This document shows positions 1-11,232 of a stretch of DNA of 64,000 bases, piece by piece. The DNA comes from Crocodylus rhombifer (Eukaryota > Chordata > Crocodylia > Crocodylidae). A program made the translations under genes and the position numbers. Positions within the stretch are counted from its first letter, which is position 1. Each line of letters begins with the position of its first letter. The stretch covers positions 186,001-250,000 of the forward strand of contig JAVSML010021669.1 of NCBI GenBank assembly GCA_038503035.1, written 5' to 3'. The notes beneath the pieces are model-generated. The model was not told the origin of the DNA. It did no database searches and saw nothing but the letters and a program-made list of their open reading frames with translations.

Positions 1-600
1 GGACCAGTCAAGGGGGCACTCTACCCTTGTCCTCACTTGCCCCACACTCTCTCCAGGTCCCCCTTCCTGGATGTAGGGAGATGGGGTGACTTGCATGACA
101 AATCGGTGCTCCAGGGTCTTACAGGGGACTCTCACTCCCCCCCGAAGCAGTGAGTCATGGTGTTACTCTGATATCCTCCTTGGGTGGGCTCAGGTGGCCA
201 TAGCTGTGCCTGGCCCCCTCTACCTCCAATGTCCTAACCCACCTGAAGGTGGGAGCTGGGGTTAAGGTGCACTGATCCACTTTTCACTGGGGTGGTAACT
301 AGCCTGGCATTTCCTGGGGGCTCCTGCACCACTGAGAGCCCCACCGGGCCACCCACTCCTGGCAGGGTGCAGTTTCAGGTCATGCCTAGGACCAGAAACC
401 TTCTATCCATCCCCTACAGCTCCTCCAGGTGATACCAGCAGCACTGCAACCAGGCAATGTTGTTGCCTGGCCTTCCAGCAGCAAAATGCCCTGTTTATAT
501 GGGCAGCCCTGAATTCAAAATGGCTGCCCTCATCAGGCACCTGTCTTCAGTCCCTTAAAGTGGCAGGCACAAACAGTGCCCTGCCACAGTAAGAATAAGA
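1..600. repeat. GC-rich dispersed repeat, copy 1 (unclassified)
   Basis: This GC-rich block shares an ordered set of short matches with 26790-27245. Both copies have 'cctggcattt.ctgg', then 'gcagggtgcagttt' followed by 'aggtcatg.ct', then a stretch near 'aaagtggc' and 'ctctgccac/tgccctgccac'. The copies are in the same orientation. It runs off the left edge, so its real start is unknown. I saw no reverse transcriptase or transposase reading frame. It may be an LTR or a non-autonomous DNA element; the class is open. Confidence 0.5.
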
Positions 601-1843
601 TCTGAAATCTTCTGATTGTGGATAAAATAGTTAATGAAATTTGAGAGGAGAAGCAATATAGAAATCCAAACACTGAGCTAAAAGCAGTCTCTACTCATCA
701 TGAGGCAAGGCTGGGATTTTCAAAGAAACCTGAGGGAGCCACAATTTTTTGAGATTCAGTAGAAGGTGGGTGCCTAATTCACTTCATTCTGAGCCAAATT
801 TCTGCCCTCAAAAGTTATCTGGCAACCCACTGATTTCAACAGCATCATACCAGTACATGTAAAGAAGAGTTTGGTTATGGTTAGATGTACATGCAAGTTC
901 AGTTTACAATGCAAAAGCATTGATTTAAAATGTACTGATTTTAGACATTCTTCAAGGCTTTCAGGGCGTCTAGAATACCTTAATAGTAAACCTGAAGTGT
1001 GGGCATCTCTCCTCTAATTTGCTAACTGCCCAAACATGAGTAACATGCAGAATTACAGCTTGAGCTAGCAAGGCAATCCACTCTAGCTGGAGTTTTAGTC
1101 AAAAAGTCATATCCTTCTTCTGTGATTAGTCAGAGAGGGACCTGTAACACACACTCTTCAAATGTTTAGGTGGACAGTATATATCAGATCAGTAAGTACA
1201 CAGCATATTTTTATTCTTTTTTTATTGTGATTTAGAAGATCAAAACAAGGTTTGTTAAAATCATGTAATAAGCCAATTCTTCACGCAACACTAATGACTT
1301 TGCAAGCAGCATGTGGAGAAGCATTGCTACATATAACATAGCTTCACTTTGGTTAGCTAAACAGAACTGGTCAAAAGGGTTCTGACTGAATGGATCCGTA
1401 ATGAATGTCATTTTGTCAAAATTAACAGTTCCTGTAGGAACAAGCTGAGCTCAAGGAAAATTTTCAAGGAAAACAAGAAGAAAAAAAAAAAAGTGTTTTA
1501 ACAAGGTTGAAACATCCAATTTTGAAGGCATATTTTAATTTAATTTTGTTACTAAACGATGCTTAATTTCAACATGTTCCATATTAAGTTACAAACATAT
1601 CTTTAAAATGTTTTAGAGGTCAAAACCAAAATTGGACATTTAGTATTAAACACAAAATTTGATCGATATGAAACCTTTTTTCTTATTTTGCAACTTCCAT
1701 TTCCAAGTCATTGAAATGCTGTGACTTTAAAGTTAATAGTTTAGTCTATGCTGCATAGATAGAACTGATAACCAAGTGAACAGACATTTGCTTTTGATTC
1801 TAGAAATGCAGCCACATGCCTGCAGTGGCCCAAGCCAGAAACC
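601..1843. other. AT-rich intergenic sequence, nothing recognised
   Basis: I see no open frame of note, RNA gene or paired termini here. There is a short A-run near 1483-1493. Confidence 0.5.
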
Positions 1844-1878
1844 GGGGGGTGGGTGGGGGAGGGAGGGAAAGGGAGGGG
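1844..1878 (+). other. G-tract cluster with quadruplex potential
   Basis: At least six runs of three or more G lie within about 35 bases, separated by one to three bases (ggggggt-gggt-ggggga-ggga-gggaaa-ggga-gggg). This fits the usual G-quadruplex pattern on the + strand. No gene is next to it, so any role is speculative. Confidence 0.6.
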
Positions 1879-2028
1879 CGGTGCTAGAGCACATTTTTCT
1901 GCTTGGCTAGAGACAACAGCTTGAGCAAAAGCTAGCTGCCTACCCTATGCGGGGGAGGGGCGTTACACAGGAGGTGCAAGGTATCCTGGGATGCTGGGGA
2001 ACTGAGTTAACTTGAATCTGGACAGGAT

Positions 2029-2218
2029 CTGGGACAGAAGTTCAATAAACCAATTTAACCTAAAATCAGTTAAATCTGAAACTACTTCCATCCAGATTTA
2101 TCTTAAACTGGTTTCAGTCATTTTGAAAGTAGTTTATGTGCACTGAATTTGTTCTGTTACAGATTTGAACCAGTTTCTGATTGCTCATACCAGTTTATGT
2201 GTAATTTCTGTCCCTAGC
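2029..2218. mobile_element. Short MITE-like inverted-repeat element
   Basis: The left end reads 'ctgggacagaagtt' and the right end is the complement of 'ctagggacagaaatt'. The inner halves are also roughly complementary: 'aaaccaatttaacc...cagttaaatctgaaac' against the complement of 'aaactggt...cagaaactggttcaaatc'. It is about 190 bp with no coding capacity. A target duplication is not clear, so the copy is probably old. Confidence 0.5.
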
Positions 2219-2934
2219 CTAAGTGTGAAGTTACATATTATACATAGGCCAACTTAAATTCTGTGGAATATTAAGCACTGCTAAAGTTATAACAAGCTGT
2301 GAGCAGCATGGGTGACTGGTGTGCTCCCCCCCTCCCCCTCCCCCTGTGCCTGCTCTACACATCACCTATGGTGATCACTCAGTCGCACATTAAGAGTTAA
2401 TACCATTTCTTGCCTGCACAACTCTGATTTGCCACTAGAGAGCTGGCAAGGAGAGGCATGGCTAGGAGGCAGGACACCAAGGCTCTATCCCTGGTCTAAG
2501 TGGGAGGAGGAGGCTGGGAGCAGTGCATTTTAGGATGTTGGAGGACTGGAAATTGCTCATTTTATCTCCATGGAGCAGACTGAAGTTACCACCACATGAG
2601 CTAGGTAGCAAGGCCCAGAGTTAACTCTGCCTAAAGTGGCATAACTTTGAGATTCTCAGAAGACACTTAGCACAAGTTAGTGAGATTTCACATGAGGACA
2701 CTTGAGGACTTTACGTGAGGACACCAGCGGCTGATTGCTGAGGGGAGGGAGTACTTGGGGGGGTACCAGCTGGCACTCCCCACTCCAAGAAGCCAGGAGT
2801 GCCTTTGTTATGGCCTAAGTGTAATGTGTAACTTCACAGAAGCACTCTTAACACATGCTAAACTGCTTGAATGTGAGGTTACTTAAGTTTTAACTGTACT
2901 TAGTAAGTGTTTAGTTGAACATGTGACACCACCC
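2219..2934. other. Intergenic sequence, nothing recognised
   Basis: A pyrimidine-rich stretch lies near 2323-2345 (clustered C runs). No gene or paired termini were found. Confidence 0.45.
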
Positions 2935-3180
2935 TTAGTAGATCTGGGTTAATTCCTGGCTCTGCTATAGATTCTCTGGAAGACCTCGAGCAAGTCATTT
3001 AAGTTGTTCTGTATCCTAGATCCACATATGTAAAAGTTCTTCCAAACATTGTCCATCTTGTCTGTTTGAACTATAAATTCTTTGGAATATAAACTCATCT
3101 GTAAAAACAGTCCTAGCATGATGGAGCTGTGACCTCAGCTGGGGCACAGGAACTAGAGTAACACAAATAGTAATAATACT
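2935..3180 (+). repeat. MIR/CORE-SINE relic
   Basis: The order of motifs matches amniote MIR elements: 'tgggttaattcctggctctg', then 'gagcaagtcattta', then 'gtctgtttgaactataaatt', then 'gatggagctgtgacctcagc' and a closing 'aatagtaataata' tail. It is diverged but nearly complete and in sense orientation. Family assignment is from memory of the consensus, not a search. Confidence 0.65.
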
Positions 3181-5339
3181 TTACAACAGCATGACACAGG
3201 TCTGTTCATTACAGGAGTATTCAAACTCATTCATATTGTGGATCTCTTCTAGCCCATTCACAATCACACTGAGTACCTCTCTTTCCATTCATGACTACGT
3301 AGCCTCAATTTTGGCATATACTTTCCTATGTAAACAGTTGCTGTAATTCTAGGGGGAAAAATAGTGAAGTTCTAGCTTCTTTCTAATAACTAGATTAATA
3401 GAAAAGAGCCAGCACCATGTAGCTGGCCACCTTTCCAGAGATTGCAGATTGAGAGCTGTCGGTTTACTGAGATGCATTGCACATCAACTGTAAATGGTAT
3501 GAGTAGTAAGGTACCTATTTTCAAAAGAAACGTCAAGTCTTAACAGCTTCAGTCACTAATCCCACGGTCCTTACCCAGGCAAAACTCAATTCAGTTGCTG
3601 GGAATTTTTCCTGAGTAAGAACTGAGTAAAGACTGAAGCATTTGACTCATGATATTAAACATCCACAGTTGGCAATGCTGTTCTGTTCTTATAAATGAGC
3701 AATGACTCATATCCATTGATTATAAACAGTGCTATAATTGGACATTCCCCAGACCCTTCTCAGCTAAACTCCCTTTATTATTAATCTTGTTTCATTTTAA
3801 AAAAACCCAAAACATTAAATTGCAAGGGGGTGGAAGGGGGGGAAATGACAGAATTATGCTAATACCATGTTAATCTCAATATTGTAAGACTGACATTCTT
3901 TGAGGTACTGCTAAAAAGAAAAAAATCATTGCCGATTTACAGTGAGATTTAGCAAGGCACATTCTAACTTTTGGCCACTATCTATATTGGATTTAGCTTA
4001 GAGCAGTGATCTGATTAAGGACACTTACCAGCTGGACAGAGTTATGGAAAACAGAAACAGGTGGAACAATTCTAAATCTATTATAATCGTACAACCGCTA
4101 AAGACAGTTTTATTCAGTGGAAGACGTAAACTCAGTAGGTGGAATTTTTGTTTGTCCAAATGAAAGTAAACACAAACACAGGTTCCTATTCAACCAAATG
4201 GTGAATACTGGGGGGCAGGGAAGAGGAGGTTCTGATATAAGTATTAAATGGGATTTGAGCTCTGCACTTCAGCCATGTTCCTTCACAGGTAAATTTCCCT
4301 GGCCTATGGGAGGCCCCCACCAGGCACAGAGCTAACCCCACAGCTCTGTACCACCTATGCATGAGCCTGCAATGCAGAGATGTTCTGGAGCACGGGCAAG
4401 CCAGGAAAGAAGGAAGTAGTAAGGCAAATCCTGTGCACCACTGACTCTGAATGCCTACAATGTCCCATGGAGATCCTAACAGCAGGGGTGCAGTGTCACT
4501 ACGGCCCAATTCCTCAGGGTCGCCCTAACCTCTGCTAAGGGCCAAGCCAGCTCCTGACAACTTTGAAATGCGAGAAGCCCAAGCCACTTCTTACTTTCTG
4601 TACCACCACAAGAATGAATTGGAACCAATGAGCTGAATTAAAGCCAGTGTTAATTTTTCTCCTGGCATAAGTGGGAAAAGATCAGCCTTTACCTCAGTAC
4701 AGTATCCCGTGGCTGCACATAGGGAGATACCAGCTGACTAAACAATGTGCCTATCAAGTATTTTTCTCCTGTATAATACCTTTACAACTTAAAAAAAAAA
4801 TCAGACTAGAATTTAACAGATGTAGACAGTCTCCTTCCCCAGTCTCGCTTTACAGGAAGAGTTCATTGTAAGGTTAATAGGCTTCTGAGAAAAGAAACTG
4901 CTTAAAATTAAGTTAAGCAAAATTAAATTATATAAAAAAGTCAAGTAACCCAATTGGTTTATGAGAATTTGTATCACAGACATTAAAAAAAGCCGATACA
5001 AATGTTAGAAAGTAAAGAACCCTGTCCTGTAAACACTCAGGTATGTAGAGGCCCTGTGAATCAATTGGATATACTCAAATGTCTACTTGAGTTGAACAAG
5101 TCCATGATAAGGGATGGATAAGGCACCCTACTTCCTGCAAGCAGCAGATCACAACAGAGTGATGTGGCTAGTATTCACATGCAGCCAGTTTAGACTTCTC
5201 AGCCCAGCCCAAGTGATCCAAGTACCCATTGACCACTTGTACCTAAAGTAAAGGTAGAGTGAGACAAGAGCTCACACCTCTGGAATGGTAACAACATGAT
5301 TTGTTAATCACATAAGGAAGTCTTGGAATGATTGGGGCT
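3181..5339. other. AT-rich intergenic sequence, nothing recognised
   Basis: Short chance ORFs of 60-107 codons occur on both strands, with no recognisable domain and no plausible exon signals that I could pair. Confidence 0.45.
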
Positions 5340-5445
5340 TTACATTGTAAACTCTTCCAGGCAGATATCTGGCTTCTAGGTACCTGCTGCAGAGCATCAA
5401 GCACAGCTGTGAGTGCTTTCAAATAATAAGTAATGACAATGAATA
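5340..5445 (+). repeat. MIR-like 3' end relic
   Basis: The run 'attgtaaactcttccaggca' ... 'catcaagcacagctgtgagt' ... 'aataataagtaatgac' follows the MIR 3'-end pattern (attgtaagctc, gcacagtg, aataataat). It is diverged. Confidence 0.45.
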
Positions 5446-5974
5446 TAAAGATACATTGACATCAACCACTATTAAAACTGTTTTACATAACTGGAAAGAC
5501 TCACCTCAGGTACAAATAGATTATTCACTCCTCTGGTATACACATTTGAAAGGCTTTATGCTTCCAACTATAACAGAATGGGAGTCCAGAGAAAAGTTAC
5601 TTTAACAAAAATAAAGAAAAAGGTCACAAAGTATTTGCTATTTTAAACATGGCAGACTTACAGCTTTTGTAGAGCTCCAGTTAGGTACACTAATATAATA
5701 CTATATGTACCATTCCTCTTTTTCTCTTCTTTATAAAGGTACCTTTGATTTCAGTTTCTTCATATTTTATATAGTTTTTTTTATTTCATTCTGCAACACA
5801 ACAGAATTTGTGCCTGGCACAGATGGAGAAAATAGGGAACAAAGTAGGGACCAAGTAGGGGCCAAATATAACTACATCAGTTAAATTTGATTGTATGCCT
5901 TACAACTGAAAAGGGGGCTTTAAATAGCAATTTTTTTACAATTGTTTCCTCCTATGCTACATATATAGCCCCCG
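5446..5974. other. Intergenic sequence, nothing recognised
   Basis: AT-rich, with no supported feature. Confidence 0.45.
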
Positions 5975-6170
5975 TCACATTCTTTAATATTATCCATCTT
6001 TGTGACACCCCTGTGAAGTCATATTATGAATGGGGAACTGAGGCATTGAGAGGAAGTGAATCACCCAGCATTTCCCCAGAAGCAGGTAGCGGCAAAGGCA
6101 ATTAAATGATGGTCTCAGCTTTCTCAGGCTAGCATCCTGTCCTGTGGCCTGTTCTCATCCAGCAGATATG
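5975..6170 (-). repeat. MIR/CORE-SINE relic, antisense
   Basis: 'gaatggggaactgaggcatt' followed by 'gagaggaagtgaatcaccca' and 'gaagcaggtagcggcaaagg' matches the antisense MIR core, where 'ggggaaactgaggcacagag', 'aagtgacttgcccaagg' and 'cagtggcagagc' are expected. Confidence 0.6.
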
Positions 6171-7121
6171 CGACCTAGAAAGTATAACTCACTTCTTAGC
6201 ACAGTCTTTGTATACAGTCACTTGTACATACAGACAATGCATTTCTGTGCTGTTTCCTTGCACAACTAATTGGGCATGCAAAGTTGCATGCACACAGTAT
6301 GAACATTTGACCCTATAATTTCCCATTACATCAAGAACCTCTCTACTGATTTAAAGCATTCCTCTGTAAATACTATTTGTCTTTTCAATTCATAATGACT
6401 AGTGTTCTATGCATGATGGAAGCTTCTTCTTTATGGATAAAGGCAAAAAAGTCTCTGATTTTCAAGCTGCACAGACCCCAACTGAACACTTCTTCCCCAT
6501 AAAGAAGTGTTTGCTGCAGAATGAAAGGTTCAGGGAGAATGTAGCCCTTTACCTCAATAGAGTCAGAACATTTCTAATGAAAAGAATCACACTCTACCCC
6601 TGAGGATGCTGGGACATGCACAAGCTGGATCCTCTGCATGACTTTCTAACCATTGTCCTAGCACCATATTCCTTTCAAAAGCAGCGCTGACATTAGCAAC
6701 CCCTGCAACATACATGTCCTAAATCCTGTCTCCTCATCCCAAGTGTGAAGGTATATAGCTGAAGTTAATCCTCCTCCTAGAACAAGATTTCCACCAGGGA
6801 TTCTGTGTTTTTAAGGGGACACGTTATTTGGACTGGCTGTTCTACACCTCTGCTTCCTCCCCATTTGGCTCCTCTACAGAACTCTTGAAAGAAGCTCTTC
6901 ACTAGGAAAAAAAAAAAAAAAAATCACACTATAAAGAAAAAGCAGACAAGAAACTTAAAACTTATAAAAATTTAAATGTATAAACATTTTATAAATGAAC
7001 AAAACTAAATTAAATTGAGGACTTTACCTGTTCCAGAAGCACCCTATGCATCTGACAACTCTATTTAAAGTACACTCCAGGCCTCCATGCCCAGAGTTAA
7101 CCTTCAGCAAAAAGTCATTTT
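6171..7121. other. Intergenic sequence with an A-run
   Basis: A poly-A stretch lies near 6905-6923. No element body is clearly attached and nothing else was recognised. Confidence 0.45.
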
Positions 7122-7442
7122 GGCTGCTTATAGTCATGCTCTGGGGCAGGAGGGCATTTTAATTAGAGTGGTTCCCAGAGAGCTGCTCTAATTGAAATGC
7201 CTCACCATCCTGTGTATTGAGCCCCTGCAGGCTTAAGTAGTTGTGGAATGCTTTATCTAAATCTCATTGGAGAAGGTGTAGATAAAGTGCCCCAGTGGCC
7301 TTTTTTAAATATGCAGGGGCTTATACACGTGACAATGAGGCCAACTGGAGCTTTCTAATTAGAAAGCAGAGCAGACTTGATTTATCATATCTGCTCTGAT
7401 GCAGTTTAATTAGAATGCAAACCAGAATGTGTATAGGCAGCC
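7122..7442. mobile_element. Non-autonomous DNA transposon with internal hairpins
   Basis: The left end 'ggctgcttatagtcatg' pairs with the complement of the right end, 'ggctgcctatacacatt'. Inside are two strong hairpins. One is 7153-7168 against 7186-7201 (15 of 16 pairs, 'ggcattttaattagag'). The other is a perfect 18-bp palindrome at 7350-7367, GCTTTCTAATTAGAAAGC. There is no coding capacity and no clear target duplication. The left end also resembles the left end of the element at 54327. Confidence 0.55.
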
Positions 7443-9219
7443 TTTAATTCTAAATTAGAAAATATGTATCATGGCCTGAGGCTATCATTTATACCAATGT
7501 AAATTAGGGATAACTATAGCAAAGTCAGCGGAATCAATACCACCCAGAGATGATACAAGTAGGAGCAGGATCCAACCCATATGTCTTTGTTGTTTTGTAC
7601 TGTACAAACATGTTTTTATTTATGGCTTTAGAGCAATGTTGGAATAATGCCATTGCCTACCATGGCAGAATTAAAAATTGCTGAAAAATTAGCCCCAGTA
7701 TTTCTTATCATGAGATACTAGTCAAAATAAAGACCCCTGTAATTCTAGGATCAAACCTAAAGATTGCTTTGGTGAATTAAGGCAGAACAACATGATGTGC
7801 TGCCAAGTAGTGTATACATTTGTTTCCGATCTCCTACCCCCATACGGGAAAAGGTTAAAGAACTGCACAAGCAACATTCTCGGCTCCTGGCAGAAAAGAG
7901 GCCTTTCACATTGCTCTTTAATGAACCCCTTTGGCTGACAAAAGGAACAGCACTGACAGACTCCAGATGGTGCCACATTCAGCTGTCCTACCATTGTCCA
8001 TTGACTTCAATGGGAACAGGATAAAGCCCTTGAGTGAGGGTTGCCATGTTAGGGGCCTGTGTGGGTTGGCAGAGTAAATGGAGATATCCCAAAGGATATC
8101 CCAGCGACAAGGTCCTCACTATCTCTCATAATGGAAACACAGACTCAGTGACAATAGCTCTCTCCCTCTCTTGAAGCTAGATTCCACTACTGTACTTGTC
8201 TGGTGTGGCAGTAATTTGAAAGCCAACCAAAAGCTTCACCACTATCCCAGGGTACTGCATTAAATAATTTGAAAAATGAATAATTAAATTAAAAGAGGAT
8301 TATTTCCCACAGGCAAGCAGGGAAATGTTGCCTGCAGTTCCTAGGTTGATGGCAACATTTCATTTTCTGCAGCTCTCTGCAGCCAGCAGCATGGGGATGT
8401 GAATGCCTGTATGGGAAAAAAAAAATCTCATGACTGTCATTTTTCTGGATCTCAGTTTTGTGGATAAACTGCTTTTCCAAATGCAAAAGTGTTGATTTAG
8501 TGAAGGGAAAGTCAGCTGCTAAATACTATATTTTCCTTTATTTATGAAAACCAGCCTGAGGGGGTCCATTTACATATGGATGCATGAGGGATTTGCACAG
8601 ATAATTCCCATTGGCTTCATATTAGCAAATATATATAGTTGTAGATACATTTATATGTTTATCTCCTTCAGTTTACTTTTTGCTGGGCATCAGAAAATGC
8701 ACATATTCTTTCAGTGGTATTATTTTTCCCCCAGGATGTATAAGTCCTTTTGAATGGTAGAGATGATGCGTTGTAAAACCCTGGATTTATAGTGAACTGT
8801 AATTAAAAAATGAACAAGGACCTGTGTAGGATAACAATATGGTTATGTACCTTCTTCAAGAATGCAGGCGGGCAATAGGCTGAATGAGAAATGAGCTTAC
8901 ATTTATGTAGCATTTCTATTGCCTGAACAATGAACACCTATGGCAGAGTGTTACAACCCTCTGCTGAAATGTAGCCATCAGCGATTTAAATATGGCCACT
9001 GTTGAGCTGGTTGTAGGTACATTAGACAGCCCTTTCCCCTTCCCAGCTCTTTACATTTTTTGTTCCCCTGAGACCTCTGGCCAAATCATATTCTTTAACT
9101 CTTCTCACTTGCCTCTTTTGTGTCTTTTTTCTCTCATCCCTGGTCAAACAGGCAGTATGTGACAGACACCCCAATGGCTACATGCCAGTCAAGCATTGGA
9201 ATCTTAAAACCAGCCTTTT
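7443..9219. other. AT-rich intergenic sequence
   Basis: At 7999-8020 a phrase 'cattgacttcaatgggaaca' matches a short motif common in old amniote repeats. No full element could be delimited. Confidence 0.4.
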
Positions 9220-9370
9220 TCTTCTGTCTACCTAGTTCATCATGTGTCAGAATTGTATTGTCCATTGTCAGGTTTGTCTACTGGCTGTAAGCACCTTGGG
9301 ACAACGATTTTTTTTACCGTATGTTGTGTACAGCACTGTACACTGCCAGTATTCAATACAAAAATAATTC
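9220..9370 (+). repeat. MIR-like 3' end relic
   Basis: 'ttgtctactggctgtaagca' then 'ccttgggacaacgatttt' then 'gtgtacagcactgtacac' follows the MIR 3' region (gattgtaagctccttggggcagggac, gtacagcgcctagcaca). Confidence 0.55.
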
Positions 9371-10584
9371 ATGGTGCAAAATCTGGTCTCATATTTGAAC
9401 AGCGGCTGTCAATTCTGATATACTTTGCTCTCAATAGAAGACGTGTATCTAAAGAGGTCAACATTTTAGAGCTGAAATTTACCTCACCAATTTGAGTGTA
9501 AAAGTTTGCTTTTAAGGAAAAACACATATCTGGGCCAAGACACAGAACATGATCTGTTCTCCAGTTCAGGGCCACAGAAGTCATGTGTTGGGCCTCTGCA
9601 AAAGAAATTTCACTCTAAGGAAGGAGATAGCAAGTAGTTTCTCTAGATGATTTAAGCATGTATTTTGGATGTTTTCTAAAAAATACTGTAAACTGTGAAC
9701 AGCAGGATATTACATGTTGATGAGAAGACATTTCTGAGTGTATATTTTGTAGCTGCTTGCCCTTAAATTTATGTTAGGGGTTGGTAGCTGCAATTACAAT
9801 AATTTTAAGAGATTTAGCAGTGGACTACAGGATTGACGGATTACTGATGTCAGAGATAACATTTGCACAAAAGATAGTTCAAACTTACCATCCACATAGA
9901 ATTACCATTTGCAGACAAAGCTGAACTGTTTTCTCTCCACTCTGTGTTAACCTACAGTGTCCTTATTACCAGGATAGCCTGCAGCCAGAGGAATAGCAAG
10001 CACAATGAACCACACTCTCCTTTGCAAGACATCAGCACAACTATACCAGTGCAAACTATCTTTGCTCTGCACAGCTCCAGCTCCAACTGCTTCCCCAGCC
10101 TAGCATGGGGAACAGCCTGGGGGATATTTTAATCCAAGACAGCTAGCAAAGATCCCCGAGGGACCAGGATGCTACTCTGGACTGCCACGGTGCTGCCAGC
10201 TGAGAATGCCTACTGTTCGAGTAATTCTTAGCTGGCCAGGTATGGACAGAATCTAGGTCCTTGTCCCAATGGAGCAGCAGCAAAGAGCTGATTTAGGAGA
10301 GAATTGAACTTAGTACTCTTAGAGAAGTCTTCACTTTCCATTGCATGTCAAAAACCCTTAAATAATGGTTTTGCAAAAGTATGTTTGCTACCATGATTTA
10401 AGCAGTTCATAGCTGGCCTTTATACAGACATTTTCCATCTTTGAAACTTTCTACAATCAGTTCACCAGAGACTCTTGTTAACAACCAGGTAACTCTGTAG
10501 GTTGCCCAATGGTGTTAAACACGTAACTGAAAGCAGAATCAAGTCCACTAATTAATGAACTGAATGAACTTGCAAGACCTATTT
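9371..10584. other. Intergenic sequence, nothing recognised
   Basis: Only short ORFs occur and no paired termini were found. Confidence 0.45.
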
Positions 10585-10720
10585 AAGGTAGGATTAAGCA
10601 TCAGGGTTGTTATTCCCTCTGGCAGATGGAAAAACTGAGACAAAAGAAGGCCACATGACTTGCCTATAGCCTGATTGCAAGTCTTGGCAGAGCTGGGGTC
10701 TGAACACATGAGTTACCAGT
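10585..10720 (-). repeat. MIR/CORE-SINE relic, antisense
   Basis: 'gatggaaaaactgagacaaa' then 'gccacatgacttgcctatag' then 'tggcagagctggggtctgaa' matches the antisense MIR core in the right order and spacing. Confidence 0.6.
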
Positions 10721-11173
10721 CCTGTATGGAAGCCAAGAGGCCAGGTTGCCTGCCTCCCCATTTCACTGAGTGAAAACATTGATGAGCAATTCTCCTGTAT
10801 TCCTACTACCACTGATCATCATTAAAACATTCAGTCCTGCTTCCTGAGTTATGGTGCATATTGTACAAAGATATTTAAACTGTAAAGAGGAAGAACTTTC
10901 ATTATCTTAATGCAAATGTCCTTCTGTTTCCTTATCCACATACATATTGCCAAAAAGAATGCCCTGCTTACCAAGAGTTAGCTTTAGAAGTGGAGTCTAG
11001 CATGCCAAAGGAGAGATACAGGAAAAAAAAAAAAACACCATGCCTTCAAAATATTAAGCATACTAAAGCAAGAGCATTCCCCAAGGGCAAAATGCTGCTT
11101 TTGGAAGTGCACAGCACATTTTGCCCCTGATAAACTGCCTGATGTCAATAGAAGATCAATGCATTTAAGCATG

Positions 11174-11232
11174 GATCCAAAGCCACTGAAGTCAATGAGA
11201 GCTTTTCCATTGATTTCAATGAGCTTTGGATC
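11174..11232. repeat. 59-bp hairpin, 'GATCCAAAG' palindrome
   Basis: GATCCAAAG at the left pairs with CTTTGGATC at the right. The inner parts ('actgaagtcaatgagag' and 'ttccattgatttcaatgag') continue the pairing with a few mismatches. The 'ccattgacttcaatgggctttggatc' phrase is common in old reptile and bird repeats. A short MITE relic is the simplest reading. Confidence 0.55.
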
